The position numbers were made by a program, and so were the translations under genes. The notes under the pieces were generated by a model. That model saw nothing but the letters and a program-made list of their open reading frames with translations. It ran no database searches and was not told the origin of the DNA. Below are positions 16,935-24,922 of a stretch of 64,000 nucleotides of DNA, piece after piece. The stretch lies in NCBI RefSeq assembly GCF_001428825.1, contig NZ_LMIT01000002.1, positions 667,916-731,915 of the forward strand. Direction: 5' to 3'. Each line of letters begins with the position of its first letter. The stretch's first letter is position 1. Source of the DNA: Nocardioides sp. Root240 (lineage in GTDB: Bacteria > Actinomycetota > Actinomycetes > Propionibacteriales > Nocardioidaceae).

Positions 16935-18743
16935 ATGGTCCAGTGGCACCAGAACCCCTCCCTCATCCTCCAGCTCAAGGCGCTGTCCGGCGAGCGTGAC
17001 GACCTGCGGTCGAAGAACCTCTTCGAGGCCGACGACATCCGGCCCGCCGAGGACCCGAAGGAGACGCCGCCGGAGGAAGCGGTCCGTGCCCGGACGCCGG
17101 ACGGCACCTGGAACGACCTCGGCTGCAAGCACATGGGCGCCAAGGGCACCGGCTTCGGCCGCAACGCGCCGATCGCGCGGACCACGCCGGACCTCAAGCG
17201 CCTGCTGGACCCCGACCCGCGGATGATCAGCGAGCGGCTGATGGCGCGCGACGAGTTCAAGCCGGCCGGGATCATCAACGGCCTCGCCGCCGCGTGGCTG
17301 CAGTTCGAGAACCACAATTGGTTCTTCCACGGCGACGGCGTCCCGGACCGCACCATCGACATCCCGCTGCGCGATGGCGACGAGTTCCCCGAGAACCCGA
17401 TGCGGATCCGCTCGACGATCCCGATGCACGGCGGCGAGATCGAGTCCGGCTGCCCGGCGCCGGTGTTCGCGAACCAGGAGACGCACTGGTGGGACGGCTC
17501 GCAGATCTACGGCAGCGGCCGTGAGCGCCAGGACGAGATGCGCACCTTCGTCGACGGCAAGATCAAGGTCGGCGACGACGGGCGCCTGCTCAAGAGCACC
17601 ATCCCCGGCATCGACCTCACGGGCATGAAGGAGAACTACTGGGTGGGCGTCGGCCTGCTGCACACGCTGTTCTCCCGCGAGCACAACGCGGTCTGTGACG
17701 CGCTGAAGAAGGCCTACCCGTCGCTGAGCGACCAGCGCCTCTTCGAGCTCGGCGTGCTCGTCGTCTCCGCGCTGATCGCCAAGATCCACACGGTCGAGTG
17801 GACCCCGTGCGTGCTGCGCCACCCGGCACTCCAGATCGGCATGAGCGCCAACTGGTACGGCGCCCTCGGCGAGACCTTCCGCAGCCGGATCGGCCGCGTC
17901 GGTGACAGCGAGGCCCTCTCCGGCATCATCGGCTCCTCGACCGACCACCACTCCGCGCCCTTCTCGCTGACCGAGGAGTTCGTCTCGGTCTACCGGATGC
18001 ACCCGCTCATCGCCGACGACTGGGACTTCTACTCCCTCGAGTCCGGCGAGTTCCTCGAGCACCGCGACTTCACCGACCTCCAGGGCCGCTACACCCGCGA
18101 CTTCATGGACCGGATGGAGATGGGCGACATGTGGTACTCCTTCGGCCTCGCCTCGGCCGGCGCCGTGTGCCTGAAGAACTACCCCAACGCGCTGCGCAAG
18201 CTCACCCGTGTCGACGGCCAGGTCACCGACCTCGCCACCCTCGACATCGTCCGGGACCGCGAGCGCGGCATCCCGCGCTACAACGACTTCCGCGAGGTGC
18301 TGCGGATGCCGCGGCGCAGGTCCTTCGACGACATCACCCCCAACAAGGCCTGGGCCAAGGAGCTCGCCGAGATCTACAAGGGCGACGTCGACTCGGTCGA
18401 CCTGCAGATCGGCATGCAGGCCGAGAAGCCGCCGAAGGGCTTCGGGTTCTCCGACACCGCCTTCCGGATCTTCATCCTGATGGCCTCGCGCCGCCTGAAG
18501 AGCGACCGCTTCTTCACCGACGACTACCGTCCGGAGGTCTACACGCAGGTCGGCCTGGACTGGGTCAACGAGACGTCGATGAAGGACGTCATCCTGCGTC
18601 ACTACCCCGAGCTCGACCCGGTGGTCGGCGACGTGGAGCGGGTCTTCGCGCCGTGGCCCCAGCTCGGCGAGGCCGGCCCCGGCCGGAGGAACCCGGTCAT
18701 CCGGCTGGCCGACACGGTCAAGTCCTACATGCCGCTCGGCTGA
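16935..18743 (+). CDS. Animal-type heme peroxidase, alpha-dioxygenase-like fatty-acid oxygenase
   Basis: A 602-residue member of the peroxidase-cyclooxygenase superfamily. The distal histidine is H127 in AAAWLQFENHNWFFH, and the proximal heme histidine is H356 in EEFVSVYRMHPLIADDW. Tyr353, three residues before the proximal His, is at the position of the radical-forming tyrosine of cyclooxygenases, plant alpha-dioxygenases and fungal Ppo enzymes. This suggests dioxygenation of a fatty acid and not simple peroxidase activity. There is no signal peptide. It is preceded by an unknown partner gene and faces a PucR-P450 operon. The product could be a hydroperoxy fatty acid processed by the P450; this is inference from context. 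Confidence 0.85.
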   Translation: MVQWHQNPSLILQLKALSGERDDLRSKNLFEADDIRPAEDPKETPPEEAVRARTPDGTWNDLGCKHMGAKGTGFGRNAPIARTTPDLKRLLDPDPRMISERLMARDEFKPAGIINGLAAAWLQFENHNWFFHGDGVPDRTIDIPLRDGDEFPENPMRIRSTIPMHGGEIESGCPAPVFANQETHWWDGSQIYGSGRERQDEMRTFVDGKIKVGDDGRLLKSTIPGIDLTGMKENYWVGVGLLHTLFSREHNAVCDALKKAYPSLSDQRLFELGVLVVSALIAKIHTVEWTPCVLRHPALQIGMSANWYGALGETFRSRIGRVGDSEALSGIIGSSTDHHSAPFSLTEEFVSVYRMHPLIADDWDFYSLESGEFLEHRDFTDLQGRYTRDFMDRMEMGDMWYSFGLASAGAVCLKNYPNALRKLTRVDGQVTDLATLDIVRDRERGIPRYNDFREVLRMPRRRSFDDITPNKAWAKELAEIYKGDVDSVDLQIGMQAEKPPKGFGFSDTAFRIFILMASRRLKSDRFFTDDYRPEVYTQVGLDWVNETSMKDVILRHYPELDPVVGDVERVFAPWPQLGEAGPGRRNPVIRLADTVKSYMPLG

Positions 18744-18783
18744 CCCGGGCGGCCGGTTCTGGGCCGGATTGTCAGACAAGGTC

Positions 18784-18789
18784 TAGGTT
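18784..18789 (+). promoter_or_regulatory. -10 element, leaderless promoter of sdaA
   Basis: TAGGTT is 6 nt from the GTG start. Just upstream lies TTGTCAGACAA (18769-18779), a perfect 5-bp-arm inverted repeat placed where a regulator could contact the promoter. Confidence 0.5.
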
Positions 18790-18795
18790 GGGGGT

Positions 18796-20166
18796 GTGGC
18801 CCTCAGCGTCTTCGACCTCTACTCCGTGGGCATCGGGCCCTCCTCGTCGCACACGGTGGGTCCGATGCGCGCGGCCCGGCTCTTCGCCGAGGGACTGGTC
18901 ACCGACGGCCTCCTCGACAGCGTGGCGCGCGTCCGGGCACAGCTCTTCGGCTCGCTCGGCGCCACCGGGCACGGCCACGGCTCCGAGAAGGCCGTCGTGC
19001 TCGGCCTCGAGGGCGAGGAGCCGGCGACCGTCGACATCGCCACGTACGACGAGCGCGTGGCCGCCGTACGGGATGCGGGGCGGTTGCGGCTCGCCGGTCG
19101 GCACGACGTCGCGTTCGGCGCCGACGACCTGGTCCTGCACCGCCGCAAGTCGCTGCCCGGTCACCCCAACGGCATGCGCTTCGAGGCCTGGTCCCCCGAC
19201 GGCGCGCTGCTCCGCGAGCGCGTCTACTACTCCGTCGGTGGCGGCTTCGTCGTCGACGAGTCAGCGGTCGGCGCGGACCGTGTGGTGGCCGACGAGACGC
19301 CGGTGCGCTACCCGTTCGCGAGCGCCGAGGAGCTGCTGAGGACCTGCGCGGAGACCGGCCTGCGCATCAGCGACGTGATGCTCGCCAACGAGCTGTCGTG
19401 GCGCACCGAGGCCGAGGTCCGGGCCGGCCTGCTGGAGATCTGGGCGGTGATGCAGGAGTGCGTCCGGGCCGGCTGCGCCGCCGAGGGCGTCCTCCCGGGC
19501 GGCCTCAAGGTCCCTCGCCGTGCGCCCGCGCTGCACGCCCGGCTCACCGCCGCGACCGGCGGGGACGACCCGCTGCGCGCGATGGACTGGGTCAACCTGT
19601 TCGCGCTCGCGGTCAACGAGGAGAACGCCGCCGGTGGCCGCATGGTCACCGCCCCGACCAACGGCGCGGCCGGGATCATCCCGGCCGTCCTGCATTACTA
19701 CAGCCGCTTCGTCCCCGGCGCGGACGACGACGGCATCGTCCGCTTCCTGCTCACCGCCGGCGCGGTCGGGGCGCTGTTCAAGCAGAACGCGTCGATCTCC
19801 GGCGCCGAGGTCGGCTGCCAGGGCGAGGTCGGCTCGGCCTGCTCGATGGCCGCCGGCGCCTTCTGCGAGGTCCTCGGCGGCACCCCGGACCAGGTCGAGA
19901 ACGCCGCCGAGATCGGCATCGAGCACAACCTCGGGCTGACCTGCGACCCGGTCGGCGGACTGGTGCAGATCCCCTGCATCGAGCGCAACGCGATCGCCTC
20001 GGTCAAGGCGATCAACGCCGCCCGCCTCGCCCTCGTCGGCACCGGGCGCCACACCGTGACCCTCGACCGCGCGATCAAGACCATGCGCGACACCGGCCGC
20101 GACATGCACACCAAGTACAAGGAGACCTCGCGGGGCGGCCTCGCCGTCAACGTGATCGAGTGCTGA
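18796..20166 (+). CDS. sdaA: L-serine ammonia-lyase (iron-sulfur type)
   Basis: A 456-residue single-chain L-serine dehydratase converting L-serine to pyruvate and ammonia with a [4Fe-4S] cluster. The N-terminal beta domain begins [24 protein letters not shown]. The alpha domain has [37 protein letters not shown] and [22 protein letters not shown], which supply the cluster cysteines. The length matches the fused actinobacterial/E. coli SdaA type. The GTG start is leaderless, 6 nt after TAGGTT. No neighbouring glycine or serine gene is seen. Confidence 0.93.
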   Translation: MALSVFDLYSVGIGPSSSHTVGPMRAARLFAEGLVTDGLLDSVARVRAQLFGSLGATGHGHGSEKAVVLGLEGEEPATVDIATYDERVAAVRDAGRLRLAGRHDVAFGADDLVLHRRKSLPGHPNGMRFEAWSPDGALLRERVYYSVGGGFVVDESAVGADRVVADETPVRYPFASAEELLRTCAETGLRISDVMLANELSWRTEAEVRAGLLEIWAVMQECVRAGCAAEGVLPGGLKVPRRAPALHARLTAATGGDDPLRAMDWVNLFALAVNEENAAGGRMVTAPTNGAAGIIPAVLHYYSRFVPGADDDGIVRFLLTAGAVGALFKQNASISGAEVGCQGEVGSACSMAAGAFCEVLGGTPDQVENAAEIGIEHNLGLTCDPVGGLVQIPCIERNAIASVKAINAARLALVGTGRHTVTLDRAIKTMRDTGRDMHTKYKETSRGGLAVNVIEC

Positions 20167-20208
20167 CGCGCCCGACGCCGACGAACCGTGGACGCGGTGC
20201 GTGAAAAG

Positions 20209-20220
20209 TGACGCACGTCA
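20209..20220. promoter_or_regulatory. CRP-like half-palindrome upstream of the 40-aa gene
   Basis: TGACGCACGTCA (arms TGACG/CGTCA, inside GTGACGCACGTCATG) closely matches the perfect palindrome at 4375-4392 and lies at the same distance from the start codon (about 16 bp). A CAGGCT hexamer follows at 20224-20229. Confidence 0.4.
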
Positions 20221-20236
20221 TGTCAGGCTGTTACTC

Positions 20237-20359
20237 ATGAGTACTGCCCTGTTCGTCGTGGTCGCCGCCGTCCTGCTCTTCGTGCTGCTCGTGGGCGCGC
20301 TGTTCGGCGTGGTCTGGTTCGCGGGCAAGAACGGGCGGAAGGCCCAGCTCCGCGGCTGA
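20237..20359 (+). CDS. Small single-span membrane protein (40 aa)
   Basis: A 40-residue peptide: MSTALFVVVAAVLLFVLLVG followed by ALFGVVWFAGKNGRKAQLRG. Residues 4-29 form one hydrophobic membrane helix and the last 11 residues are basic, giving a predicted cytoplasmic tail. It has its own promoter region: a CRP-like site 16 bp upstream, and a CAGGCT hexamer 7 nt from the ATG with no ribosome-binding site. The repeat array C/D follows 28 bp after the stop. Clean codon use and the hydrophobic profile support a real gene. The function is unknown. Confidence 0.6.
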   Translation: MSTALFVVVAAVLLFVLLVGALFGVVWFAGKNGRKAQLRG

Positions 20360-20386
20360 GTCCTGCCGCACGTAACGCTAGTTCGC

Positions 20387-20446
20387 CGATTGGGCAGGAA
20401 CTGCAGCCGCCGGCCCGAATTTCTGCGGTTTGGGACCAAACCGCAG
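20387..20446 (-). repeat. Palindromic repeat copy C
   Basis: The degenerate unit (GATTGGGCAGGAACTGCA, 20388-20405) is followed by the perfect 22-bp palindrome at 20424-20445, extended by one base pair on each side. It is in direct orientation with copy D, 82 bp away, within a gap between convergent genes. Confidence 0.88.
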
Positions 20447-20528
20447 CCCTGTCGCGACCATCGGACGGCAGACGGTGCCGGCCGAGTTGCCCGTCGACAG
20501 CCACCCAGGGGTGCATTCCTGACCCCCA

Positions 20529-20588
20529 CGATTGGGCACGAACTGCATGCCGCGGGCCCGAATTCCTGCGGTTTGGGACCAAACCGCA
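20529..20588 (-). repeat. Palindromic repeat copy D
   Basis: The degenerate unit is ATTGGGCACGAACTGCA (20531-20547), then the linker ending GGCCCGAATTCC, then the perfect palindrome at 20567-20588. Read on the minus strand, the palindrome comes 40 bp after the stop of the DinB-like gene. Confidence 0.88.
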
Positions 20589-20628
20589 ACCCTTGTCTCC
20601 CCCGGCGGACCACCGCCCACCCGGTTCG

Positions 20629-21432
20629 TCAGTCGATCGCCTGGCCCAGCACCGCCGCAGCGCGGGCCCACACCTCAGGCGCGCCCTCGACCGTGATGCC
20701 GCTGTCGTCATAGCGGTGCCAGAGCCAGCCGTCGAGCTGGTCGGCCGTGCCCGTGACGACCACGTCGGCCGCACGCCCGGGCGCCGGGACGACGTGCTGA
20801 TCGGGCTCACCGGAGCGCACCGTGCCGTCGGGTGCGGTGCCGCCGAACGTGCCGAGCTGGGTCCACACGGAGGCGCCGGTGTCGGTGGCGCGGTACTCGA
20901 CGTACAGCGGCTCGGGCTCGAAGCGGCCCCAGTCGGGCAGGCCGCCGTACATCACGTCGAGGGCCTCGTCGACGCCGTCGGCGGCGAGCGCCGCGTCCAG
21001 GGCGGTCGGTACGCCGGCCGCGAGCTCCGCGTCGAGGCGGTGGATGAGCGCCTCGTGCGCTTGGCGGCGGTAGGTGAACCCGACCCGCTGGGAGTCCTCG
21101 GCGGTCGACCACGACCACGCGGCCTCGGCCGGGTCCGCCGCCGCGAGCGCCTCGACGAACGCATCGTGGGTGGCGCGGAAGAAGGCCAGCACCTCGTCGT
21201 GCGTGGCGGGACGCACCGGGTCGGCGTAGTCCTCGGGCGGCGCCGGCCGGTGGGTGATCACGTGGTGCCAGAAGTGCTGCACCTCCGCGAGGTGCCAGAG
21301 CAGGTCGGTGGCGTCCCAGTCCGGGCAGGACGGGACCCGGGCGGCCGGGTCGCAGGTGGCGAGGACGTCCGCGAAGCGGGCGGACTCGGTGCGGATGTGG
21401 TCGAGGTAAGCGGCGTCGCCGAGACGGGTCAT
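20629..21432 (-). CDS. Maleylpyruvate isomerase N-terminal / DinB-like family protein
   Basis: A 267-residue member of the actinobacterial mycothiol-dependent maleylpyruvate isomerase-like family (TIGR03083 type). Metal-binding histidines are visible in WDATDLLWHLAEVQHFWHHVI (about 40-60) and in the motif HEALIHRLDAELAAG (about 145). The C-terminal part (VVTGTADQLDGWLWHRY...) is an SCP2-like lobe. Such proteins are thought to transfer or conjugate mycothiol, but the substrate here is unknown. The start at MTRLGDAAYLDHIR was preferred over one 19 codons upstream. The repeat array C/D lies just after its stop. Confidence 0.78.
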   Translation of the reverse strand: MTRLGDAAYLDHIRTESARFADVLATCDPAARVPSCPDWDATDLLWHLAEVQHFWHHVITHRPAPPEDYADPVRPATHDEVLAFFRATHDAFVEALAAADPAEAAWSWSTAEDSQRVGFTYRRQAHEALIHRLDAELAAGVPTALDAALAADGVDEALDVMYGGLPDWGRFEPEPLYVEYRATDTGASVWTQLGTFGGTAPDGTVRSGEPDQHVVPAPGRAADVVVTGTADQLDGWLWHRYDDSGITVEGAPEVWARAAAVLGQAID

Positions 21433-21485
21433 GCGGGAGAACCTAGGGGCCGCCACCGACAGCCCGCACGTTGATTGCGGCGCGG

Positions 21486-22502
21486 TCACGGGGTGAGCAT
21501 CACCTTGATGGCGCGTCGCTCATCCATCGCGCGGTAGCCCTCGGCCGCGTCCTCGAGCGGCAGGGTCAGGTCGAAGACCTTGCCGGGGTCGATGGTGCGG
21601 TCCTGGACCAGCGCGAGCAGCTCGGGAAGGTAGTGCCGGACCGGGGCGATGCCACCCCGCAGGCCGATGTTCTTCTCGAACAGGGTGCGCACGGGCAGCT
21701 CGACGCCGTGCGGTACGCCGACGAAGCCGACGCCGCCCATCGGCCGGGTGACGCTGATCGCGGTCTTCATCGACTCGTCGGTGCCGACGCACTCGAGGGC
21801 AGCATCGACGCCGAGGCCGCCGGTGATCTCCATGACCTCGGCGATGCCTTCCTTGCCGCGTGCCGCGACCACGTGGGTGGCGCCGAACGCCCGGGCGATC
21901 TCCTGGCGGGGCTCGTGGCGCGACATCGCGATGATCCGCTCGGCGCCCATGACGGACGCGGCGAGGACGCCGCACAGGCCGACCGCGCCGTCGCCGACGA
22001 CGACCGCGGTGCCGCCCTCACGGACCCCGGCGCAGACGGCCGCGTGCCAGCCCGTGGGCATCACGTCGGTCAGGGCGAGGACGGAGGCGAGCAGGTCGTC
22101 GGGCGGCGTACCGCCCGTCGCGACGAGGCTGCCGTCGGCCTGGTTGACGCGGGCGTACTCGGCCTGGCCGCTGGAGGTCATCCCGAGGTTCACGCAGGCG
22201 GACTGCGCCCCCGCCCGGCAGTGGGCGCAGGTGTTGTCGCAGTGGCAGAAGGGCACGACGACGTAGTCGCCCGCCTTGAAGTCACGGACCTCGCTGCCGA
22301 CCTCCTCGACGACGCCGATGCACTCGTGGCCGATGGTGGCGCCGGGGCGGATCGGGTTCTCGCCGCGGTAGGGCCACAGGTCGGAGCCGCAGATGCAGCC
22401 CGCCGTGACGCGCACGATCGCGTCGGTGGGCTTCTTGATCGTGGGGACGGCGACGTCCTCGACACGGATGTCGCGGGCCGCGTGGATCGTCGTTGCGCGC
22501 AT
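21486..22502 (-). CDS. Zinc-dependent alcohol dehydrogenase
   Basis: A 338-residue medium-chain dehydrogenase. Catalytic zinc ligands are in CICGSDLW (Cys) and GHECIGVVEEVG (His-Glu). The structural zinc cluster is CHCDNTCAHCRAGAQSAC. The NAD-binding motif is VVGDGAVGLCGVLAA. The group resembles glutathione-independent formaldehyde/threonine dehydrogenase-like enzymes (WPYRGENPIRPGATIGHE). It would oxidise an alcohol or reduce an aldehyde; the substrate is unknown. It is a single gene divergent from the HTH-MurA fusion gene. Confidence 0.85.
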   Translation of the reverse strand: MRATTIHAARDIRVEDVAVPTIKKPTDAIVRVTAGCICGSDLWPYRGENPIRPGATIGHECIGVVEEVGSEVRDFKAGDYVVVPFCHCDNTCAHCRAGAQSACVNLGMTSSGQAEYARVNQADGSLVATGGTPPDDLLASVLALTDVMPTGWHAAVCAGVREGGTAVVVGDGAVGLCGVLAASVMGAERIIAMSRHEPRQEIARAFGATHVVAARGKEGIAEVMEITGGLGVDAALECVGTDESMKTAISVTRPMGGVGFVGVPHGVELPVRTLFEKNIGLRGGIAPVRHYLPELLALVQDRTIDPGKVFDLTLPLEDAAEGYRAMDERRAIKVMLTP

Positions 22503-22592
22503 GCGGTGAATCCTGCCCCATGGGTCCCGAGTTCCCAGGACGCGCCGTCGCGAGCATTGGCGTTATCTCATATGTGAGTTACCGTCGACAGC

Positions 22593-24134
22593 ATGACGAC
22601 GGACGAGCCGAACGACGACTACAAGGGCCGGATCGGAAACCTGATCCGCGACGCCCGCAAGCACCGCGGCCTGACCCAGGCCCAGCTCGCCGAGCGGCTG
22701 GCCACCAGCCAGAGCGCGATCAACCGCATCGAGAAGGGGCACCAGAACCTCTCGCTCGAGATGCTCGCCCGGATCGGCGCCGCGCTCGACTCCGAGATCG
22801 TGGCGCTCGGCGCCGGCCCGACCCACCTGCGGGTGAAGGGCCCGACCACGCTGTCGGGCAGCATCGATGTCAAGACGTCCAAGAACGCCGGTGTGGCGCT
22901 GCTGTGCGCCTCCCTGCTCAACCGCGGACGGACCACGCTGCGCAAGGTCGCCCGGATCGAGGAGGTCAACCGGCTGCTCGAGGTGCTCGACAGCCTCGGC
23001 GTGCAGACCCGCTGGATCAACGCGGAGAACGACCTCGAGATCATCCCGCCCAAGGAGATCGACCTCACCCGCATCGACGAGGAGGCCGCCCGTCGTACCC
23101 GGTCGGTCATCATGTTCCTCGGTCCGCTGCTGCACCGGGTCGACAGCTTCGAGCTGCCCTACGCCGGCGGCTGCAACCTCGGCACCCGCACCGTCGAGCC
23201 GCACATGTCGGCGCTGCGCCCGTTCGGCCTCGAGGTCAAGGCGACCGACGGCTGGTACCACGCCCAGGCCAACCGCGCGATCGTCCCCGGCCGCCCGATC
23301 GTGCTCACCGAGCGCGGCGACACGGTCACCGAGAACGCGCTGATGGCGGCCGCGCTGCACCCCGGCACGACCGTGATCCGCAACGCCTCGTCCAACTACA
23401 TGGTCCAGGACCTCTGCTTCTACCTGCAGGCGCTCGGCGTCGAGGTCGAGGGCATCGGTACGACGACGCTGACGGTCACCGGGCGCGAGTCCATCGACGT
23501 CGACGTCGACTACTCCCCCAGCGAGGACCCGATCGAGGCGATGTCCCTGCTCGCCGCCGCGATCGTGACCCGCTCCGAGATCACCATCCAGCGCGCGCCG
23601 ATCGAGTTCCTCGAGATCGAGCTCGCGGTGCTCGAGGAGATGGGCTTCCGCTACGACCGCTCGGAGGAGTACCTCGCGGCCAACGGGCGGACCCGCCTCG
23701 TCGACATCACCACGCGCTCCTCGGACCTGGTCGCCCCCCGCGACAAGATCCACCCGATGCCGTTCCCGGGTCTCAACATCGACAACCTGCCGTTCTTCGC
23801 GGTGATCGCCGCGGTGGCCGAGGGCACGACTTACCTCAACGACTGGGTCTACGACAACCGCGCGATCTACCTCACCGAGCTCAACAAGCTGGGCGGCCGG
23901 GTCACCCTGCTCGACCCGCACCGGGTCCAGATCGACGGCCCGACGTCGTGGACCGGCACCGAGCTCGTCTGCCCGCCCGCGCTGCGGCCCGCCGTGGTCG
24001 TCCTGCTCGCGATGCTGGCCAGCAAGGGGACGTCGGTGCTGCGCAGCACCTACGTCATCCACCGCGGCTACGAGGACCTCGCTGAGCGGCTGAGCTCGCT
24101 GGGGGCCGAGATCGAGACCTTCCGCGACATCTGA
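22593..24134 (+). CDS. murA: UDP-GlcNAc 1-carboxyvinyltransferase (MurA) with N-terminal XRE helix-turn-helix
   Basis: A 513-residue fusion. Residues 13-72 form an XRE-type helix-turn-helix (IGNLIRDARKHRGLTQAQ, LATSQSAINRIEKG). Residues 78-510 form an EPSP-synthase-fold MurA domain, which transfers enolpyruvate from PEP to UDP-GlcNAc in the first committed step of peptidoglycan synthesis. SKNA (96-99), the catalytic Cys194 in YAGGCNLGTR, the aspartate in FPGLNIDNLPFF and the late arginine (PALRPAVV) are all present, so activity is likely. Canonical MurA is about 420 residues without an HTH. The GDPD gene overlaps its stop by one base. The HTH may make it a DNA-binding or self-regulating paralogue. 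Confidence 0.88.
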   Translation: MTTDEPNDDYKGRIGNLIRDARKHRGLTQAQLAERLATSQSAINRIEKGHQNLSLEMLARIGAALDSEIVALGAGPTHLRVKGPTTLSGSIDVKTSKNAGVALLCASLLNRGRTTLRKVARIEEVNRLLEVLDSLGVQTRWINAENDLEIIPPKEIDLTRIDEEAARRTRSVIMFLGPLLHRVDSFELPYAGGCNLGTRTVEPHMSALRPFGLEVKATDGWYHAQANRAIVPGRPIVLTERGDTVTENALMAAALHPGTTVIRNASSNYMVQDLCFYLQALGVEVEGIGTTTLTVTGRESIDVDVDYSPSEDPIEAMSLLAAAIVTRSEITIQRAPIEFLEIELAVLEEMGFRYDRSEEYLAANGRTRLVDITTRSSDLVAPRDKIHPMPFPGLNIDNLPFFAVIAAVAEGTTYLNDWVYDNRAIYLTELNKLGGRVTLLDPHRVQIDGPTSWTGTELVCPPALRPAVVVLLAMLASKGTSVLRSTYVIHRGYEDLAERLSSLGAEIETFRDI

Positions 24135-24922
24135 TGCCCTACCTCCCCCGGGGCCGGGTGCTGGCGTTCGCGCACCGTGGCGGCGCCTACCACCCGGAGA
24201 TCGAAGGCCTCGAGAACACGATGGCGGCCTTCCGGCACGCCGCGGCGCTGGGCTACGACTACCTCGAGACCGACGTCCACCTGACCGCTGACGGCGTGCT
24301 GCTGGCCTTCCACGACGACGTGCTGGACCGGGTGACCGACCAGCAGGGCGCCGTGCGTGAGCTCACCCTGGCCGACGTACGACGGGCGCGGATCGGGGGC
24401 CGCGAGGAGGTCCCGACACTGGTCGACCTCCTCGACGCCTTCCCGGGCGCGCGCTTCAACATCGACATCAAGTCCGACGACGCGGTGGCCCCGCTGGCTC
24501 AGCTGGTGCGTGAGCGCGGCCTGTGGGACCGGGTGCTGATCGGCTCGTTCTCCCGCAAGCGGATCCGCCGCTTCCGCGCGCTCACCGACGGCCGGGTGCC
24601 CACGGCCGCCGACCCGCTCCAGGTCGTCGCGTGGCGGCTCTCCCCCAGCGCCCGGCTCGCCCGGCTGCTGGCCGGTGGCGGCTTCGCTGCCTTCCAGGTG
24701 CCCCACCGGCACCGGCGTCTCGTCGTCGTGACGCCGGGCCTGGTCCGGCGCGCCCATGCCGCCGGGGTACAGGTCCACGTGTGGACCATCGACGACCCGG
24801 CGGAGATGGTCGAGCTGCTCGACCTCGGCGTCGACGGGCTCTTCACGGATCGGACCGATCTGCTCAAGGATGTGCTCCAGGGACGCGGCCAGTGGTGGTC
24901 GCTGGGAGGGACGACGCCATGA
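24134..24922 (+). CDS. Glycerophosphodiester phosphodiesterase family protein
   Basis: A 262-residue GDPD TIM barrel that would hydrolyse glycerophosphodiesters to glycerol-3-phosphate and an alcohol. Catalytic motifs are HRGGAYHPEIEGLENTMAAF (His and the paired Glu-Asn), YLETDVHLTADG (metal-binding Glu/Asp) and FHDDVLDRVT. The substrate-side NIDIKSDD and the C-terminal HVWTIDDPAEM...GVDGLFTDR complete the family pattern. No signal peptide is present, so it is probably cytoplasmic. The ATG overlaps the MurA stop (TGATG), and the MFS gene overlaps its end by 4 bp, so the three genes form an operon. Confidence 0.9.
   Translation: MPYLPRGRVLAFAHRGGAYHPEIEGLENTMAAFRHAAALGYDYLETDVHLTADGVLLAFHDDVLDRVTDQQGAVRELTLADVRRARIGGREEVPTLVDLLDAFPGARFNIDIKSDDAVAPLAQLVRERGLWDRVLIGSFSRKRIRRFRALTDGRVPTAADPLQVVAWRLSPSARLARLLAGGGFAAFQVPHRHRRLVVVTPGLVRRAHAAGVQVHVWTIDDPAEMVELLDLGVDGLFTDRTDLLKDVLQGRGQWWSLGGTTP

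Noticed and set aside
20390..20713. Small open frames across repeats C and D (MGRNCSRRPEFLRFG..., MVPNRRNSG...)
   Set aside because: They translate the palindromic repeat in several frames and strands, with no independent coding signal.
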